Below, piece by piece: positions 24,697 through 33,462 of a DNA stretch of 64,000 bases. How positions within the stretch are numbered: position 1 is the stretch's first letter; every line of letters starts with the position of its first letter. The stretch spans positions 310,001 through 374,000 of the forward strand of contig JAEURJ010000023.1 of the NCBI GenBank assembly GCA_016789305.1. The letters are read 5' to 3'. Both the position numbers and the translations under genes were made by a program. The notes beneath the pieces were generated by a model. It saw nothing but the letters and a program-made list of their open reading frames with translations. It did no database searches and was not told where the DNA came from. This DNA is from Anaerolineales bacterium. Its GTDB lineage: Bacteria > Chloroflexota > Anaerolineae > Anaerolineales > Villigracilaceae.

Positions 24697-26294
24697 TACT
24701 GTACCGGCCACGGGACCGGAACCGGCCCGATGTATCCGTCCTTGTGTGCGATGAATACCTGTCCATGCGAAGGTTCGGAGCAGCCGGCCTCATCGGTGAT
24801 CACCGCGCCTTCTTCAAAAGCACCATAAGCTGTGAAAACGATCTGGCCGCTCTGACAAGTCCATGCCTCTACAAGATACTGCGGACTCTCCGCACTTTCA
24901 CGGTCACCGAGCGCAAGTTCATAACCTCGCCAACTGATCTCCACTTGATCTCCTTCCCGCGAAGCAGTGACTTCCGTTGGCGGGGGGAATCTGGGATGAA
25001 CAAAAAGAATCAAGGGGGCTTTCTCTGGATAGATCTGCTCAAGATCGGAAACATCGCCATCGGCTTGAATAAATTTGGCGTTGACCCAGCAAGGCTGGTC
25101 GCCACCATAATTTACATATACCCAAGTGCCGGCAGTCGTATCAGCCTTGCCCAATACTTCGACTTTGTTCCCCTTGATCAAACCATACATGTAAAGATAG
25201 GAAGCGCCCGGCCCATAGCGGCAGGATAGTTGATCCGCTTCGACCACGCCCGCAAGCGAAGATATCGGTTCAGGCGTAGGGATTGATGTTTCTGTCACAG
25301 TAGGGATTGGTGTATCGGTGGATGTCGGGGGAAGAGTCTCCGTCGATGTGGAGGCAGGCTCAGGCGAGGGTGATGCGGTACTTTCTTCCATGATGGGAGA
25401 TGAAGTTGCGACAGGAGGGGAAGCTGGTTTTGGGATAGAGAATCCAATACCTGCGATCACAAGTAAAACAGCCAACAGGGTCAGTATCCTTCCATATGCA
25501 AGGCCAATGATGGAAGAGAATGTCGCGGGAATCTTCATCCACAACGCAGCGAGGAAACCAATTGTGGCGGCAGCGGTCAACAAACCTGTGGCGATGTTGA
25601 CGTACAGTTGATCACCATCCAATCGAAGCGAAACAATTCCTTGTTCATTGAAACGCGGATCGCTGTTCAACGCGAGGGTCTTCAATTGAAAAGCGGTTTC
25701 GGCCGGCATATCCATAAAGACATGCACACTGCCGGCGGCGAGATTGGCGATCTTTAATTGAGAAGCATCTGTATTGGCCAGGTTCGAAATGAACGCAAGC
25801 AGCTGCTCCTGCTTTTCCGCAGTGAATGCGGAAAGGTCCACGCCTTGAATGACGAGCTCGGTTTGTTTCTGGGAGCCATCACCATCAGGCACTGTTTTTT
25901 TTAGGTGTGGTTTGACTGCATCAACCAGCTGGGATGAAGATTTTTCAAAGCCGAGCAACGGGTAGTTGATGAATTGCAATCCGGCCAGCTGATAGCGGAT
26001 CTCCGCCGGCAGGCGGACAACTTCCAACATCACCACGTAGGTGGGGCGGCCGGAATCCTGTGCGAGGATGACTTCCTTGTGGACATTTTTGGAGGCGGCG
26101 GAATTGGCGGAGAGCATGAACACGAAGGCATCGCAGGTATCAATGGCTTCGACGATCTGCACACGCCACGAGTTGCCTACTTTTATATCTTCACGGTCAA
26201 CCCAGGCTCCAATGCCCGCTTCGCGCAGGGACTCAACGAAGCGGTCGACGATCTCGCGGTCCTGTCGTGAATAGCTGATAAAAATATGACCCAT
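24696..26294 (-). CDS. TIR-domain membrane protein with SH3b-like and Fn3-like extracellular part
   Basis: This 532-residue protein has an N-terminal TIR domain (about 1-130: HIFISYSRQD, WVDREDI, LSANSAASKNVHKEV with the candidate NADase Glu74). Residues about 140-230 have a pattern (AAGSVHVFMDMPAETAFQL) similar to effector-associated domains that recruit partners. One or two membrane helices (about 232-285) and a Thr/Pro linker follow. An SH3b-like domain (about 345-405, with two Cys) and a C-terminal Fn3-like domain (about 420-532) are predicted to be outside. Intracellular TIR plus external domains suggests signal transmission across the membrane or a membrane-tethered NAD+-consuming effector. 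No Thoeris-type partner is adjacent. Confidence 0.82.
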   Translation of the reverse strand: MGHIFISYSRQDREIVDRFVESLREAGIGAWVDREDIKVGNSWRVQIVEAIDTCDAFVFMLSANSAASKNVHKEVILAQDSGRPTYVVMLEVVRLPAEIRYQLAGLQFINYPLLGFEKSSSQLVDAVKPHLKKTVPDGDGSQKQTELVIQGVDLSAFTAEKQEQLLAFISNLANTDASQLKIANLAAGSVHVFMDMPAETAFQLKTLALNSDPRFNEQGIVSLRLDGDQLYVNIATGLLTAAATIGFLAALWMKIPATFSSIIGLAYGRILTLLAVLLVIAGIGFSIPKPASPPVATSSPIMEESTASPSPEPASTSTETLPPTSTDTPIPTVTETSIPTPEPISSLAGVVEADQLSCRYGPGASYLYMYGLIKGNKVEVLGKADTTAGTWVYVNYGGDQPCWVNAKFIQADGDVSDLEQIYPEKAPLILFVHPRFPPPTEVTASREGDQVEISWRGYELALGDRESAESPQYLVEAWTCQSGQIVFTAYGAFEEGAVITDEAGCSEPSHGQVFIAHKDGYIGPVPVPWPVQ

Positions 26295-26414
26295 AAAGTC
26301 ACGCTCCCAATAAATAAGGTGAAACCATGATACAGGGCACAGGCGGGAAAGTCAATTATCAGTTTTGCAGGGATGTCAAATGAAGAACACTCCATTCAAG
26401 ATAAAATCAGTGGA

Positions 26415-27401
26415 ATGAAAAATCGCCCATTCCCTGCATTTTTGACATTGGCTGTATTGTTTTTGTTTGCATGTGAAATCTCCAACCCGCTTGCCACGCC
26501 CACGGCAATCCCCACCGCCACATGGACTCCATCTCCCACGGTCACCGCATCTCCCACCAGCACTTCGACGCCGGAATATCAAGGGCGACGGGTGATCATC
26601 CTGAGCATTGATGGTCTGCGCCCGGAGGCAATCGAACTGGCTCCCATGCCCAACCTGATGGAACTGATGAAAATCAGCGCTTATTCATTGACTGCGCAGA
26701 CAATATACCCCAGCGCCACCTTGCCCTCACATTCCTCCATGTTGACCGGCATGTGCCCGCAAAAACACGGCGTGGACTGGAATGATTACATCCCTGAAAA
26801 TGGCATCGCACAGGGCACGGATCTCTTCGACATCGCCCACGCCGCCGGCTTGCAGACGGTGATGTATGTGGGCAAGGAAAAGTTACAACAGGTGACAGAC
26901 GCGGCCAGCATCGACCGCTTCGTTTACATCAATGACCGGGACAAGGTGGTGATGCAGAACCTGCTGGCAGACTTCCCGCAGGATTTTGGCGTGCTCTTCA
27001 TCCACTTTGCGACAACCGACGATATGGGTCATGTGTATGGCTGGCTTTCACCGGAGCAACTCAGCGTTGCCTATCGCGCAGATGAAGCGATCGGTGAGCT
27101 GCTCAAGGCGTTGGATGAAAGGGGAATTCGCGATCAAACCTTGTTGATCATCACCGCAGATCATGGCGGACATGAAAAAACGCACGGCTCAAGCATGCCC
27201 GAAGACATGACCATTCCATGGATCGCATCGGGCTTCGGGATACAGGCCGGCCCACTCACCACCTTGATCCACACGATGGATACCGCCGCCACAGCCGCGT
27301 ATGCATTGGGTCTGCCCACTCCACCGGAATGGGACGGAGTGCCGGTGGTGGAGGCATTCGGCCTGCCCGCAGAAACAAGGCCGCAGATCGTTTGCCCGTA
27401 A
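26415..27401 (+). CDS. Alkaline-phosphatase-superfamily phosphodiesterase lipoprotein (copy 3)
   Basis: This protein of about 328 residues is the third NPP-type lipoprotein of the window. The lipobox is LFAC, followed by a Thr/Pro linker of repeated TPT units. The active-site motifs are SIDGLRPEA, PSATLPSHSSM (Thr nucleophile), HFATTDDMGHVYGW and TADHGGHEKTHG. I start at ATG 26415 because the signal peptide begins there; an in-frame ATG at 26373 would add 14 residues. It is closer in linker style to copy 1. It is divergent from one TIR gene and upstream of another. Confidence 0.85.
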   Translation: MKNRPFPAFLTLAVLFLFACEISNPLATPTAIPTATWTPSPTVTASPTSTSTPEYQGRRVIILSIDGLRPEAIELAPMPNLMELMKISAYSLTAQTIYPSATLPSHSSMLTGMCPQKHGVDWNDYIPENGIAQGTDLFDIAHAAGLQTVMYVGKEKLQQVTDAASIDRFVYINDRDKVVMQNLLADFPQDFGVLFIHFATTDDMGHVYGWLSPEQLSVAYRADEAIGELLKALDERGIRDQTLLIITADHGGHEKTHGSSMPEDMTIPWIASGFGIQAGPLTTLIHTMDTAATAAYALGLPTPPEWDGVPVVEAFGLPAETRPQIVCP

Positions 27402-27427
27402 TACAGATGCCGCAAAGGGAACCTTAG

Positions 27428-27586
27428 AAAAGGCTCATGAAAAACGTTGTGCAATCGTCTGCCTGACGTAGGGGATGCGTCAGTAGTTTCCGGGGAGAGG
27501 TGATACAGTTGGCGTTGCAAGTTGACTTCTCTTCTCCTCCTAGCAATTGAAAGAGCCGGCGTAGGCGCGCCGGCTCTTTCAATTTA
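27428..27586 (+). ncRNA. Structured intergenic element, copy 1 (candidate leader RNA or sRNA)
   Basis: This stretch of about 159 bases between the phosphodiesterase gene and the TIR gene is repeated at 29302-29456. Both copies begin with AAAGGCTC and ATG, encode a 9-codon peptide (MKNVVQSSA here, 27437-27466), share CGTAGGGGATGCGTC right after the stop codon and GGTGATACAGTTGG further on, and end in a long hairpin (27546-27583, 16 bp). Three base pairs of the hairpin differ between the copies and all three changes are compensated. The element could be a leader peptide with an attenuator for the TIR gene, whose start is 46 bases downstream, or an independent small RNA with its own terminator. 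Confidence 0.5.
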
Positions 27587-27631
27587 ATTGTTTATAATTC
27601 CGCAAGCCTTTCGCCAAAGGAGACCAACGTG

Positions 27632-29293
27632 ATGCCGAACACGTTCATCAGTTATTCACGCCAGTGCATTGGGTTTGTGGATGACCTTGCCCATAAATTA
27701 CAGAAGCAGGGATTCAAAGTCTGGCTGGATTATCTCAGCCTGATCCCCGGCCGGCCGTGGCTGGAGCAGATCCATCGCGGGTTGGATGAAGCGGAACTGC
27801 TTCTGTTGGTGGTCTCGCCCGAGTCGATCTCGTCGCGGAGCGTGGAGATCGAGTGGCGGCATTTTCTCGACCATAAAAAACGCATCATCCTCTTGATCTT
27901 TCAGGCCGTACCACTGCCTGCTGAATTGGCAGAACTTGAATGGGTGGATTTTCGCGGCGGGTATAAACCTGCCCTAAAGAAACTATTACAAAGAATCGAA
28001 TCAGCTTCCCCGATGGAACGAAGCGCGCCGCAATCGGGATTCAAGGCACCGACGGCGATCTGGCTGGCCGCGGGACTCAGCGTCATCACCGCCATTTATT
28101 CGCTGTTCGCCTTTTGGACCATTCTGATTCCCTGGGTGCTCGTCCCTTTGCCTGCACGCATCTTCAAGCGGAATTTCAATCTGTCGCAGGTGCAAACCGC
28201 ATTGTGGACGTTGACCATCGCGTTATTTTTCAGCTTGGGGTTGTCGATGGAGCTCGGGCTCTTCAACCCGGAGACCGACTTCGATTACGACCACGTCTTC
28301 TCTGCATACAATCTGATCCTGTTTAGCCTGTTCATCCAGATCTATCTCATCCCGCTGATCTCAATCCTTTTATTGTTGATCCTGCGTTCGCCAGCGATGC
28401 AGCGCTGGGGCCGGCCTGAAGCGAGCCTGGCGAAATTTGCGAACATCCACCATCCCAATATCCCGCAGCCGCAAGCGGTGCATTACTATATTGACCACGC
28501 CGCTGAAGACCGTATGATCGCCCGCGACCTCGCCGATGAATTAAAGAAGTACGGTCATACTTCCGCAGATGACATCGCCTCCGCCGATGAAGTGCTGGTG
28601 CTGCTCTCGCGCTTCAAAACGGACACCGAGGCTGATCCTGAAAAACAAGTGGTGTATCCCATCCTCGTGCAGCGGACAAGGATCTCGGAGAAGCTTTCTC
28701 AAATGCAGTGGATCGACTTCCGCAAGGGAGTGCGCAACCTCGAAGCGATCGCGCAGTTGCTGCCCCAGCCTGCGAAGATGCTGGCGGCGCTCGGTGTAAG
28801 ACCCACCACCGGCGCGCAGGCGGCGATGCCCAACATTGCCCTCGTGCTTGTTGATTATCTGATCATCATGGGCATGGTGGATATCGGCGCGTATTTTTCC
28901 TATCTGCTGGAACTGACCAGTTTCAACATCGGGACGATCCTAAATCACGAGTTCGCCGATGTGACCCGCATCACGTTACTTCAGTTGACCTGCGCGGTGC
29001 TTTCAGGAGCGATCATTTATTTCATGGTGCAATCCTTCAGGGAGCGGCGCGGATGGTTCGCCTCGCCCGGCAAATTCGTTCTGGGATTTGCGGCTGTGCT
29101 GGCTTTGTTCACCTGGCAAACCTTGCTGGGGGAAGAGCTTACTTCGCTTTTCCTGAAATATGGGATCATTGCCGACACCATTTTTTCAGCGCTGCCCTTT
29201 CTGTTCCTGCTGCTTGGCGGTGTGATGGTGGGAATCGCAGTGCTCTTTAGAATCAAAACGCTGCGCCGCTGGTTCCCGGCGAAAGTGAAATAG
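27632..29293 (+). CDS. TIR-domain multi-pass membrane protein with a second TIR-like domain
   Basis: This 553-residue protein has an N-terminal TIR domain (about 1-130: NTFISYSRQ, VWLDYLSL, SPESISSRSVEIEW with candidate Glu74). Four to five membrane helices follow (about 143-250). A second, degenerate TIR-like unit (about 280-380: HYYIDHAAEDRMIARDL, DEVLVLLSR, QWIDF) comes next, and a C-terminal set of about four helices (about 400-545). In the second unit the SYS start is YID and the Glu region is unclear, so it is probably non-catalytic. GTG 27629 is an alternative start; AGGAG precedes both. It is flanked on both sides by copies of the structured 155-bp element. Confidence 0.8.
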   Translation: MPNTFISYSRQCIGFVDDLAHKLQKQGFKVWLDYLSLIPGRPWLEQIHRGLDEAELLLLVVSPESISSRSVEIEWRHFLDHKKRIILLIFQAVPLPAELAELEWVDFRGGYKPALKKLLQRIESASPMERSAPQSGFKAPTAIWLAAGLSVITAIYSLFAFWTILIPWVLVPLPARIFKRNFNLSQVQTALWTLTIALFFSLGLSMELGLFNPETDFDYDHVFSAYNLILFSLFIQIYLIPLISILLLLILRSPAMQRWGRPEASLAKFANIHHPNIPQPQAVHYYIDHAAEDRMIARDLADELKKYGHTSADDIASADEVLVLLSRFKTDTEADPEKQVVYPILVQRTRISEKLSQMQWIDFRKGVRNLEAIAQLLPQPAKMLAALGVRPTTGAQAAMPNIALVLVDYLIIMGMVDIGAYFSYLLELTSFNIGTILNHEFADVTRITLLQLTCAVLSGAIIYFMVQSFRERRGWFASPGKFVLGFAAVLALFTWQTLLGEELTSLFLKYGIIADTIFSALPFLFLLLGGVMVGIAVLFRIKTLRRWFPAKVK

Positions 29294-29301
29294 ATATTAG
29301 T

Positions 29302-29456
29302 AAAGGCTCATGAAAAACGTTGTGCAGTCGTTGATGTAACGTAGGGGATGCGTCCAGCAGTTTTTTGAGGCGGGTGATACAGTTGGGGTGCAGGAAATTC
29401 CTCCTCTCCTTGGTAATAGCAAGAGCCGACGTTGGCGCGTCGGCTCTTGCTATTTA
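29302..29456 (+). ncRNA. Structured intergenic element, copy 2
   Basis: This is the second copy of the element at 27428. The short frame is MKNVVQSLM (29310-29339) with TAA in place of TGA. The end hairpin (29415-29431 and 29438-29454) has 17 pairs and a TTGGCG loop, against TAGGCG in copy 1. It begins 9 bases after the TIR gene stop, so it may also serve as that gene's terminator. The conserved blocks lie in the first 60 bases and the hairpin; the middle has diverged. Confidence 0.5.
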
Positions 29457-29466
29457 AATTTCATAA

Positions 29467-29584
29467 GGCCACCGGTGGATGAGGGTTGTCTGTGCTGGGA
29501 AAACCTGGGTTCGTACTCCCATCGTACATCCTATGCACTTCCTTCGTATATCGTTCGTGGATACCCCGCTGCCACCGGTGGGGC
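29467..29584. repeat. Dispersed repeat with CCACCGGTGG ends, copy A
   Basis: The stretch is bounded by CCACCGGTGG on the left (29469) and the same palindrome on the right (29572-29581). Its right part (GGGTTCGTA ... CTTCCTTCGTATA ... CCACCGGTGGGG) is recognisable again at 37888-37997. It has no coding capacity and is about 115 bases long, like a miniature element. It abuts the stop codon of the minus-strand gene at 29585. Confidence 0.5.
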
Positions 29585-30739
29585 CTAGTTCTTGAAGAAC
29601 CCGATCACATCTTTCAGATTGCCGATGAGAAATGCGAGGACGGGGAGTAAAAGCGAATTGAGGAAGTTCAGGCCCGAACGGAAGTTGAGAGCCGAGTTTG
29701 GGGTCGCTTCGATGCGGTCGTGATAGTCCATCAGTTTGCCGAGGCGTTCGAGAGTGTCCTTGTCGGGCAGGTCCTGTGCAGCGGACAGGCGCTCGATGCG
29801 TGCCTGCACTTCGTTGAGCGTCTTCCACTTGGCGCGGGTGATCAGGTTGGAGAGGTCGAGTTGACCGGAGATGAACATGATCACAGTGGGGACCCAGACC
29901 AATGCGGAGACGAGAAAGCCGGGAACGGGTGTTTCGGTGGTGAGCACACCGATGAAGGTCAGGCCGAAGGTCAACTGGACGATGTAGGCCATGGTGACAT
30001 AGAACGCATACGATAGCAGGCGCGAGAGGCGGCCGACCAATTCGGAGCTGCTGGGGTCGAGGGTATACAAGTCAAACTCATAGCGGTTGAGGCGCAGCGG
30101 AAAATTCAAATAGAAAGGGATCAAATAATATCCCACCCACACGGCCTGGATGAAGGACAGGATCACGATCACGAACGGACCGATGTGAAAAACCGCGCCC
30201 GGGTGATTGCGCAGCCAGAAGAAATACAATGCCCCGCCCAACAGCGGACCGATCAGCACGCCCCAAAACAACGGAGGCCACAAGCTGAACTGCGCGTCGA
30301 GCCAGCGGCCGAGGTCGTCGATATCCTTTTCGCGCTGCATTTTATCGATGCATGAATCGCGGAAGGTGTTCAAAAAAGTGCGGATGTTGTATTTGTTGGC
30401 GATCAGGGCAAGCGCACCAGCAGTGGCGGCCCATGCAGACAACCTGAATTCCTCCGCATTCAGCGGACTGCGGCTTAATGCGGCGACCACGCCGCCGATC
30501 AAGAGGGTGATGGATGCGATGACCCCACCCGTGATCCACACGGAGGGAAAGGATTCATGATCCTGACCCGAAGCGTCCTCGGGCAGGAACTTCGCACGCT
30601 TCTTCACTTCAGTTGGATTGAAGAGACGTTGAAGTACGGCACCCACGCCATCCAATAAATATTCCGGCAGGGACCGATGGCTCGCGAGCTTCCTGCGAAA
30701 CGCATCTCGTTTTTCGTCCAGGGTCGGGGAATTTTCCAT
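29585..30739 (-). CDS. Multi-pass membrane protein of unknown function
   Basis: This protein of about 384 residues has six to seven hydrophobic segments (first near residues 70-90, others about 95-115, 158-178, 185-210, 245-280, 285-300) and an amphipathic C-terminal region ending in a hydrophobic stretch (about 355-380). The N-terminal 65 residues are charged and cytosolic. No family recognised. ATG 30739 is preferred because GGAG lies six bases upstream; a GTG four codons earlier is possible. Its position next to two TIR membrane proteins may be meaningful but is not conserved evidence in itself. Confidence 0.7.
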   Translation of the reverse strand: MENSPTLDEKRDAFRRKLASHRSLPEYLLDGVGAVLQRLFNPTEVKKRAKFLPEDASGQDHESFPSVWITGGVIASITLLIGGVVAALSRSPLNAEEFRLSAWAATAGALALIANKYNIRTFLNTFRDSCIDKMQREKDIDDLGRWLDAQFSLWPPLFWGVLIGPLLGGALYFFWLRNHPGAVFHIGPFVIVILSFIQAVWVGYYLIPFYLNFPLRLNRYEFDLYTLDPSSSELVGRLSRLLSYAFYVTMAYIVQLTFGLTFIGVLTTETPVPGFLVSALVWVPTVIMFISGQLDLSNLITRAKWKTLNEVQARIERLSAAQDLPDKDTLERLGKLMDYHDRIEATPNSALNFRSGLNFLNSLLLPVLAFLIGNLKDVIGFFKN

Positions 30740-30934
30740 CGTGTGCTCCACTGGTAAGGGAATGTGCCGAGTATACCGCCGGGCCGATTAAAGTGGACAA
30801 GAGTTGTCATCAAATCGCTTCGGCATTTCAGGAGTGTATGCAAGTTCACTCCTAAAAATATTCCAATTGTAAGAAAAGAAAAAACGTTCTATAATTTCGC
30901 CGATCCATTGCGAAGCCACTTTAGAGAGTGCAAT

Positions 30935-31762
30935 ATGATAGTGCAGGTTCATACCCCCGGATTCCCCATCAATCAATTCGTCAAGCACTTCATCTATTAT
31001 GAAGGCGTCAATCCCGTTCACAACATGGATCGCTTCCTGCCGGACGGAAATACTGAATTTATTCTTGAACTGACCGGCGATCCCAAGCATATCTATGACA
31101 ATGAGACCCTGACTGAACTTCAAACCTGCCGGTATGCCTGGGTCAGCGGGGTTCGGACCCGCCCCATTACGATCCCATCGGGAAGGAACAGCCGAATGTT
31201 GATCGTGGCTTTCAAGCGGGGGATGGCCCACCCGTTCTATGACTTTCCAATGACGGAACTCACAGATACGGTGGTGGATGCCGACCTGGTATTCGGTCGA
31301 AAGATCCACATATTGAGAGAGCAGCTGTTGCACTGCAAATCGATCCAGCAAATGTTTGTACTGGTCGAGAAGTTTCTATTGGAACAGACGGGCGATGCAC
31401 TCCATGCAAACACACCTTCAAACTGCATCGAATATGCAGTGACTGAAATTTCGAACCAGCCGGGCATTCCCGTATTTCAACAGCTCAGCGAGCGGATCGG
31501 CTATTCACAAAAACATTTCATCGACCTGTTCAAGAAGAAGGTGGGTGTGCCCCCCAAGCAGTATGTACGGATCATGCGTTTTCAAAAGGCGGTCCTTGAA
31601 ATCGAAAAGGGCAGGTCTGTTCAGTGGAGCCGGATCGCCGCGGAGAGCGGATTCTACGATCAGGCGCATTTCATCAACGATTTCAGGGATTTCTCCGGCT
31701 TCACCCCCAACGAATACATCAAAAGAAAAACGCAGGAACTAAACTATATCCCGGTGGGATAG
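30935..31762 (+). CDS. AraC-family transcriptional regulator
   Basis: This 275-residue regulator has an N-terminal domain of the DUF6597 type (FVKHFIYYEGVNP, RFLPDGNTEFILEL, VSGVRTRPITIPSG) and a C-terminal AraC HTH pair (about 165-265). In the HTH pair LSERIGYSQKHFIDLFKKKVG is the first helix-turn-helix and IAAESGFYDQAHFINDFRDFSG the second, followed by the usual FTPNEYIK. Start ATG 30935 is set by the domain and a GAGAG sequence upstream. It heads a series of same-strand genes for small membrane proteins, an SRPBCC protein and a desaturase, which it may control; ligand unknown. Confidence 0.88.
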   Translation: MIVQVHTPGFPINQFVKHFIYYEGVNPVHNMDRFLPDGNTEFILELTGDPKHIYDNETLTELQTCRYAWVSGVRTRPITIPSGRNSRMLIVAFKRGMAHPFYDFPMTELTDTVVDADLVFGRKIHILREQLLHCKSIQQMFVLVEKFLLEQTGDALHANTPSNCIEYAVTEISNQPGIPVFQQLSERIGYSQKHFIDLFKKKVGVPPKQYVRIMRFQKAVLEIEKGRSVQWSRIAAESGFYDQAHFINDFRDFSGFTPNEYIKRKTQELNYIPVG

Positions 31763-31832
31763 GTAAATTTTTTCCAATACACAGGCGCCGCTTTTCCGTA
31801 AGATTCCCCCATCAAACAAAAGGAGTTCCCTT

Positions 31833-32240
31833 ATGGAAAACATGTACATTAATCATATTGCCGTTCTGATCTGTGCCATTCTCAACCTGGCGCTGGGCGC
31901 GCTGTGGTATTCCCCCGTTCTTTTTTACAAAGGCTGGCTGCAGGAGACGAAGCTCAACGAGGAAGAACTCGCAGCGTCCAGCCCGGCCAAAAAGTATGGA
32001 CTGGCATTTCTGTTTGCGTTGATCATCTCGTACAACCTGGCTTTCTTCCTGGGGGATGCCCAAACAGACGCCGCCTGGGGAGCGACTGCCGGCTTTCTGG
32101 CAGGCTTCGGTTTCTCTGCATTGATCTTTGCGATCATCGCGCTGTTCGAACAACGTTCGTGGAAATATATCCTGATCAATGGCGGATACATTACCGTCTA
32201 CTTCACCTTGATCGGTCTCGTGCTTGGGGCATGGCGGTAG
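31833..32240 (+). CDS. DUF1761 membrane protein
   Basis: This 135-residue integral membrane protein has four helices. The opening INHIAVLICAILNLALGALWYSPVLF, with Trp-Tyr-Ser-Pro after helix 1, is the hallmark of DUF1761, and the family-typical K-x-W segment follows (FYKGWLQE). Function is unknown for the family. AAAGGAG precedes the ATG by eight bases. It follows the AraC regulator by about 70 bases. Confidence 0.85.
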   Translation: MENMYINHIAVLICAILNLALGALWYSPVLFYKGWLQETKLNEEELAASSPAKKYGLAFLFALIISYNLAFFLGDAQTDAAWGATAGFLAGFGFSALIFAIIALFEQRSWKYILINGGYITVYFTLIGLVLGAWR

Positions 32241-32361
32241 AAGGTCCGCGCATCCACACGGCAGTTCAAACGCAGTTGAATCACACCCGGGGAAACCATG
32301 GATGTCCTTCAAGATCATGCCCTTTTGATGTGACAATCATTAATTATTGACGGGAGGCACC

Positions 32362-32877
32362 TTGGGTGAAATATTTGGACAATGGTTTATGGATGGCGGC
32401 CATGTGATCAGCAGCCTGATGATCGTCTTCATATCGACAGGCATCCACCTTGCCTTCGTCAAGGATCGAAGTTGGCGGCTGGCAGCTGAACTTCTTTTGA
32501 TGTATTCGATGGGGGTATCGGGGTTTAAAGCCATCTTTGGCGGATTCGTCATGCACTATTTCTTTGCAGACGAAATGGCGCGCTCGATCGGATGGCCCGC
32601 AGGAAATCCGTTTCAGACCGAAGTGGCGTTCTTCAACCTCGCGGTTGGCATTTTGGGTGTGCTCACATTCTTTCGCAGGGATTTCTGGCTGCCTTACATT
32701 ATCGTTTCCACCGCCATGGGCTGGGGCGCGGGTTTCGTCCACTTGATCGATATTCTCGAGCATGGTAATTTTGCAGGCAACAACGCAGGCCCCATCCTGT
32801 ATGCGGATATTCTCATACCGATCCTGCGAATTACCCTGTATATGGTTTATCGTAAACATCAAGCACGCCCGGTTTAA
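32362..32877 (+). CDS. DUF6790-like membrane protein
   Basis: This protein of about 171 residues has four hydrophobic segments. Polar residues are conserved-looking inside and next to them (FVMHYFFADEMARSIGWPAGNPFQTEVAFFNLAVG and WGAGFVHLIDI regions), a pattern I associate with the DUF6790 family. There is no good ATG at the front. TTG 32362, with GGGAGG four bases upstream, is the most likely start, and TTG 32347 is an alternative. The domain needs the residues before the first internal Met. Function unknown. Confidence 0.7.
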   Translation: MGEIFGQWFMDGGHVISSLMIVFISTGIHLAFVKDRSWRLAAELLLMYSMGVSGFKAIFGGFVMHYFFADEMARSIGWPAGNPFQTEVAFFNLAVGILGVLTFFRRDFWLPYIIVSTAMGWGAGFVHLIDILEHGNFAGNNAGPILYADILIPILRITLYMVYRKHQARPV

Positions 32878-32888
32878 AGGAGATGCAC

Positions 32889-33371
32889 ATGGATAATAAG
32901 GATTCAGCGAATGTGAATGTAAACCCGCTGGTAAACGAGGCCGTGATCGAAGCGCCGCTGGCGGAGGTGTGGAATGCATGGTCGAGCGGCGAAGGACTGC
33001 GCGCCTGGCTGGCACCGCATGCGGAGATCGACCTGCGCGTGGGCGGATTGATGCGCACCAATTACAACGCAGCCGGCCAACTGGACGATGCTCAAACCAT
33101 TGTCAACACCGTGCTCTCGTTCGAACCGTACAGGATGATCTCGATCAAGGTGGTGCAGACCCCGCAGGGTTTCCCATTTGCAAATGCGATCACGCGGATG
33201 TGGTCGGTGATCTATTTCGCGGAAGTGGATGCAAACCACACAACCGTACGAGAGGTAACCCTTGGATTTGACGCAGACGCGGAATCGCAGCAGATGCGCG
33301 CATTCTTCGAAAGGGGAAATGCCACGACCATGAATCAATTAAAGGAACATTTCGCAGGGGGAGGAAAATAA
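32889..33371 (+). CDS. SRPBCC (AHSA1-type) domain protein
   Basis: This 160-residue protein has the START-like/AHSA1 pattern: VNEAVIEAPLAEVWNAWSSGEGLRAWLAP at the front, a central DLRVGGLMR strand and FEPYRMISIKV, and the long C-terminal helix. The fold has a hydrophobic pocket; members bind ligands or act as stress proteins. Two close ATGs exist; 32889 lies six bases after AGGAG, so it is chosen over 32883. It follows the DUF6790-like gene by 11 bases and is therefore probably co-transcribed with it. Confidence 0.85.
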   Translation: MDNKDSANVNVNPLVNEAVIEAPLAEVWNAWSSGEGLRAWLAPHAEIDLRVGGLMRTNYNAAGQLDDAQTIVNTVLSFEPYRMISIKVVQTPQGFPFANAITRMWSVIYFAEVDANHTTVREVTLGFDADAESQQMRAFFERGNATTMNQLKEHFAGGGK

Positions 33372-33462
33372 CAAACCAGCCGGACATCCGCCCATATTCC
33401 ACAATAAAAATTTAATATCCCTCCTCACGGAACGTTGTACAATGATCTTAAAAGGAGTTTAC

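Noticed and set aside
24696..26294. Thoeris defence system
   Set aside because: There is a TIR protein but no SIR2/SLOG-type ThsA or Macro-domain effector gene next to it.
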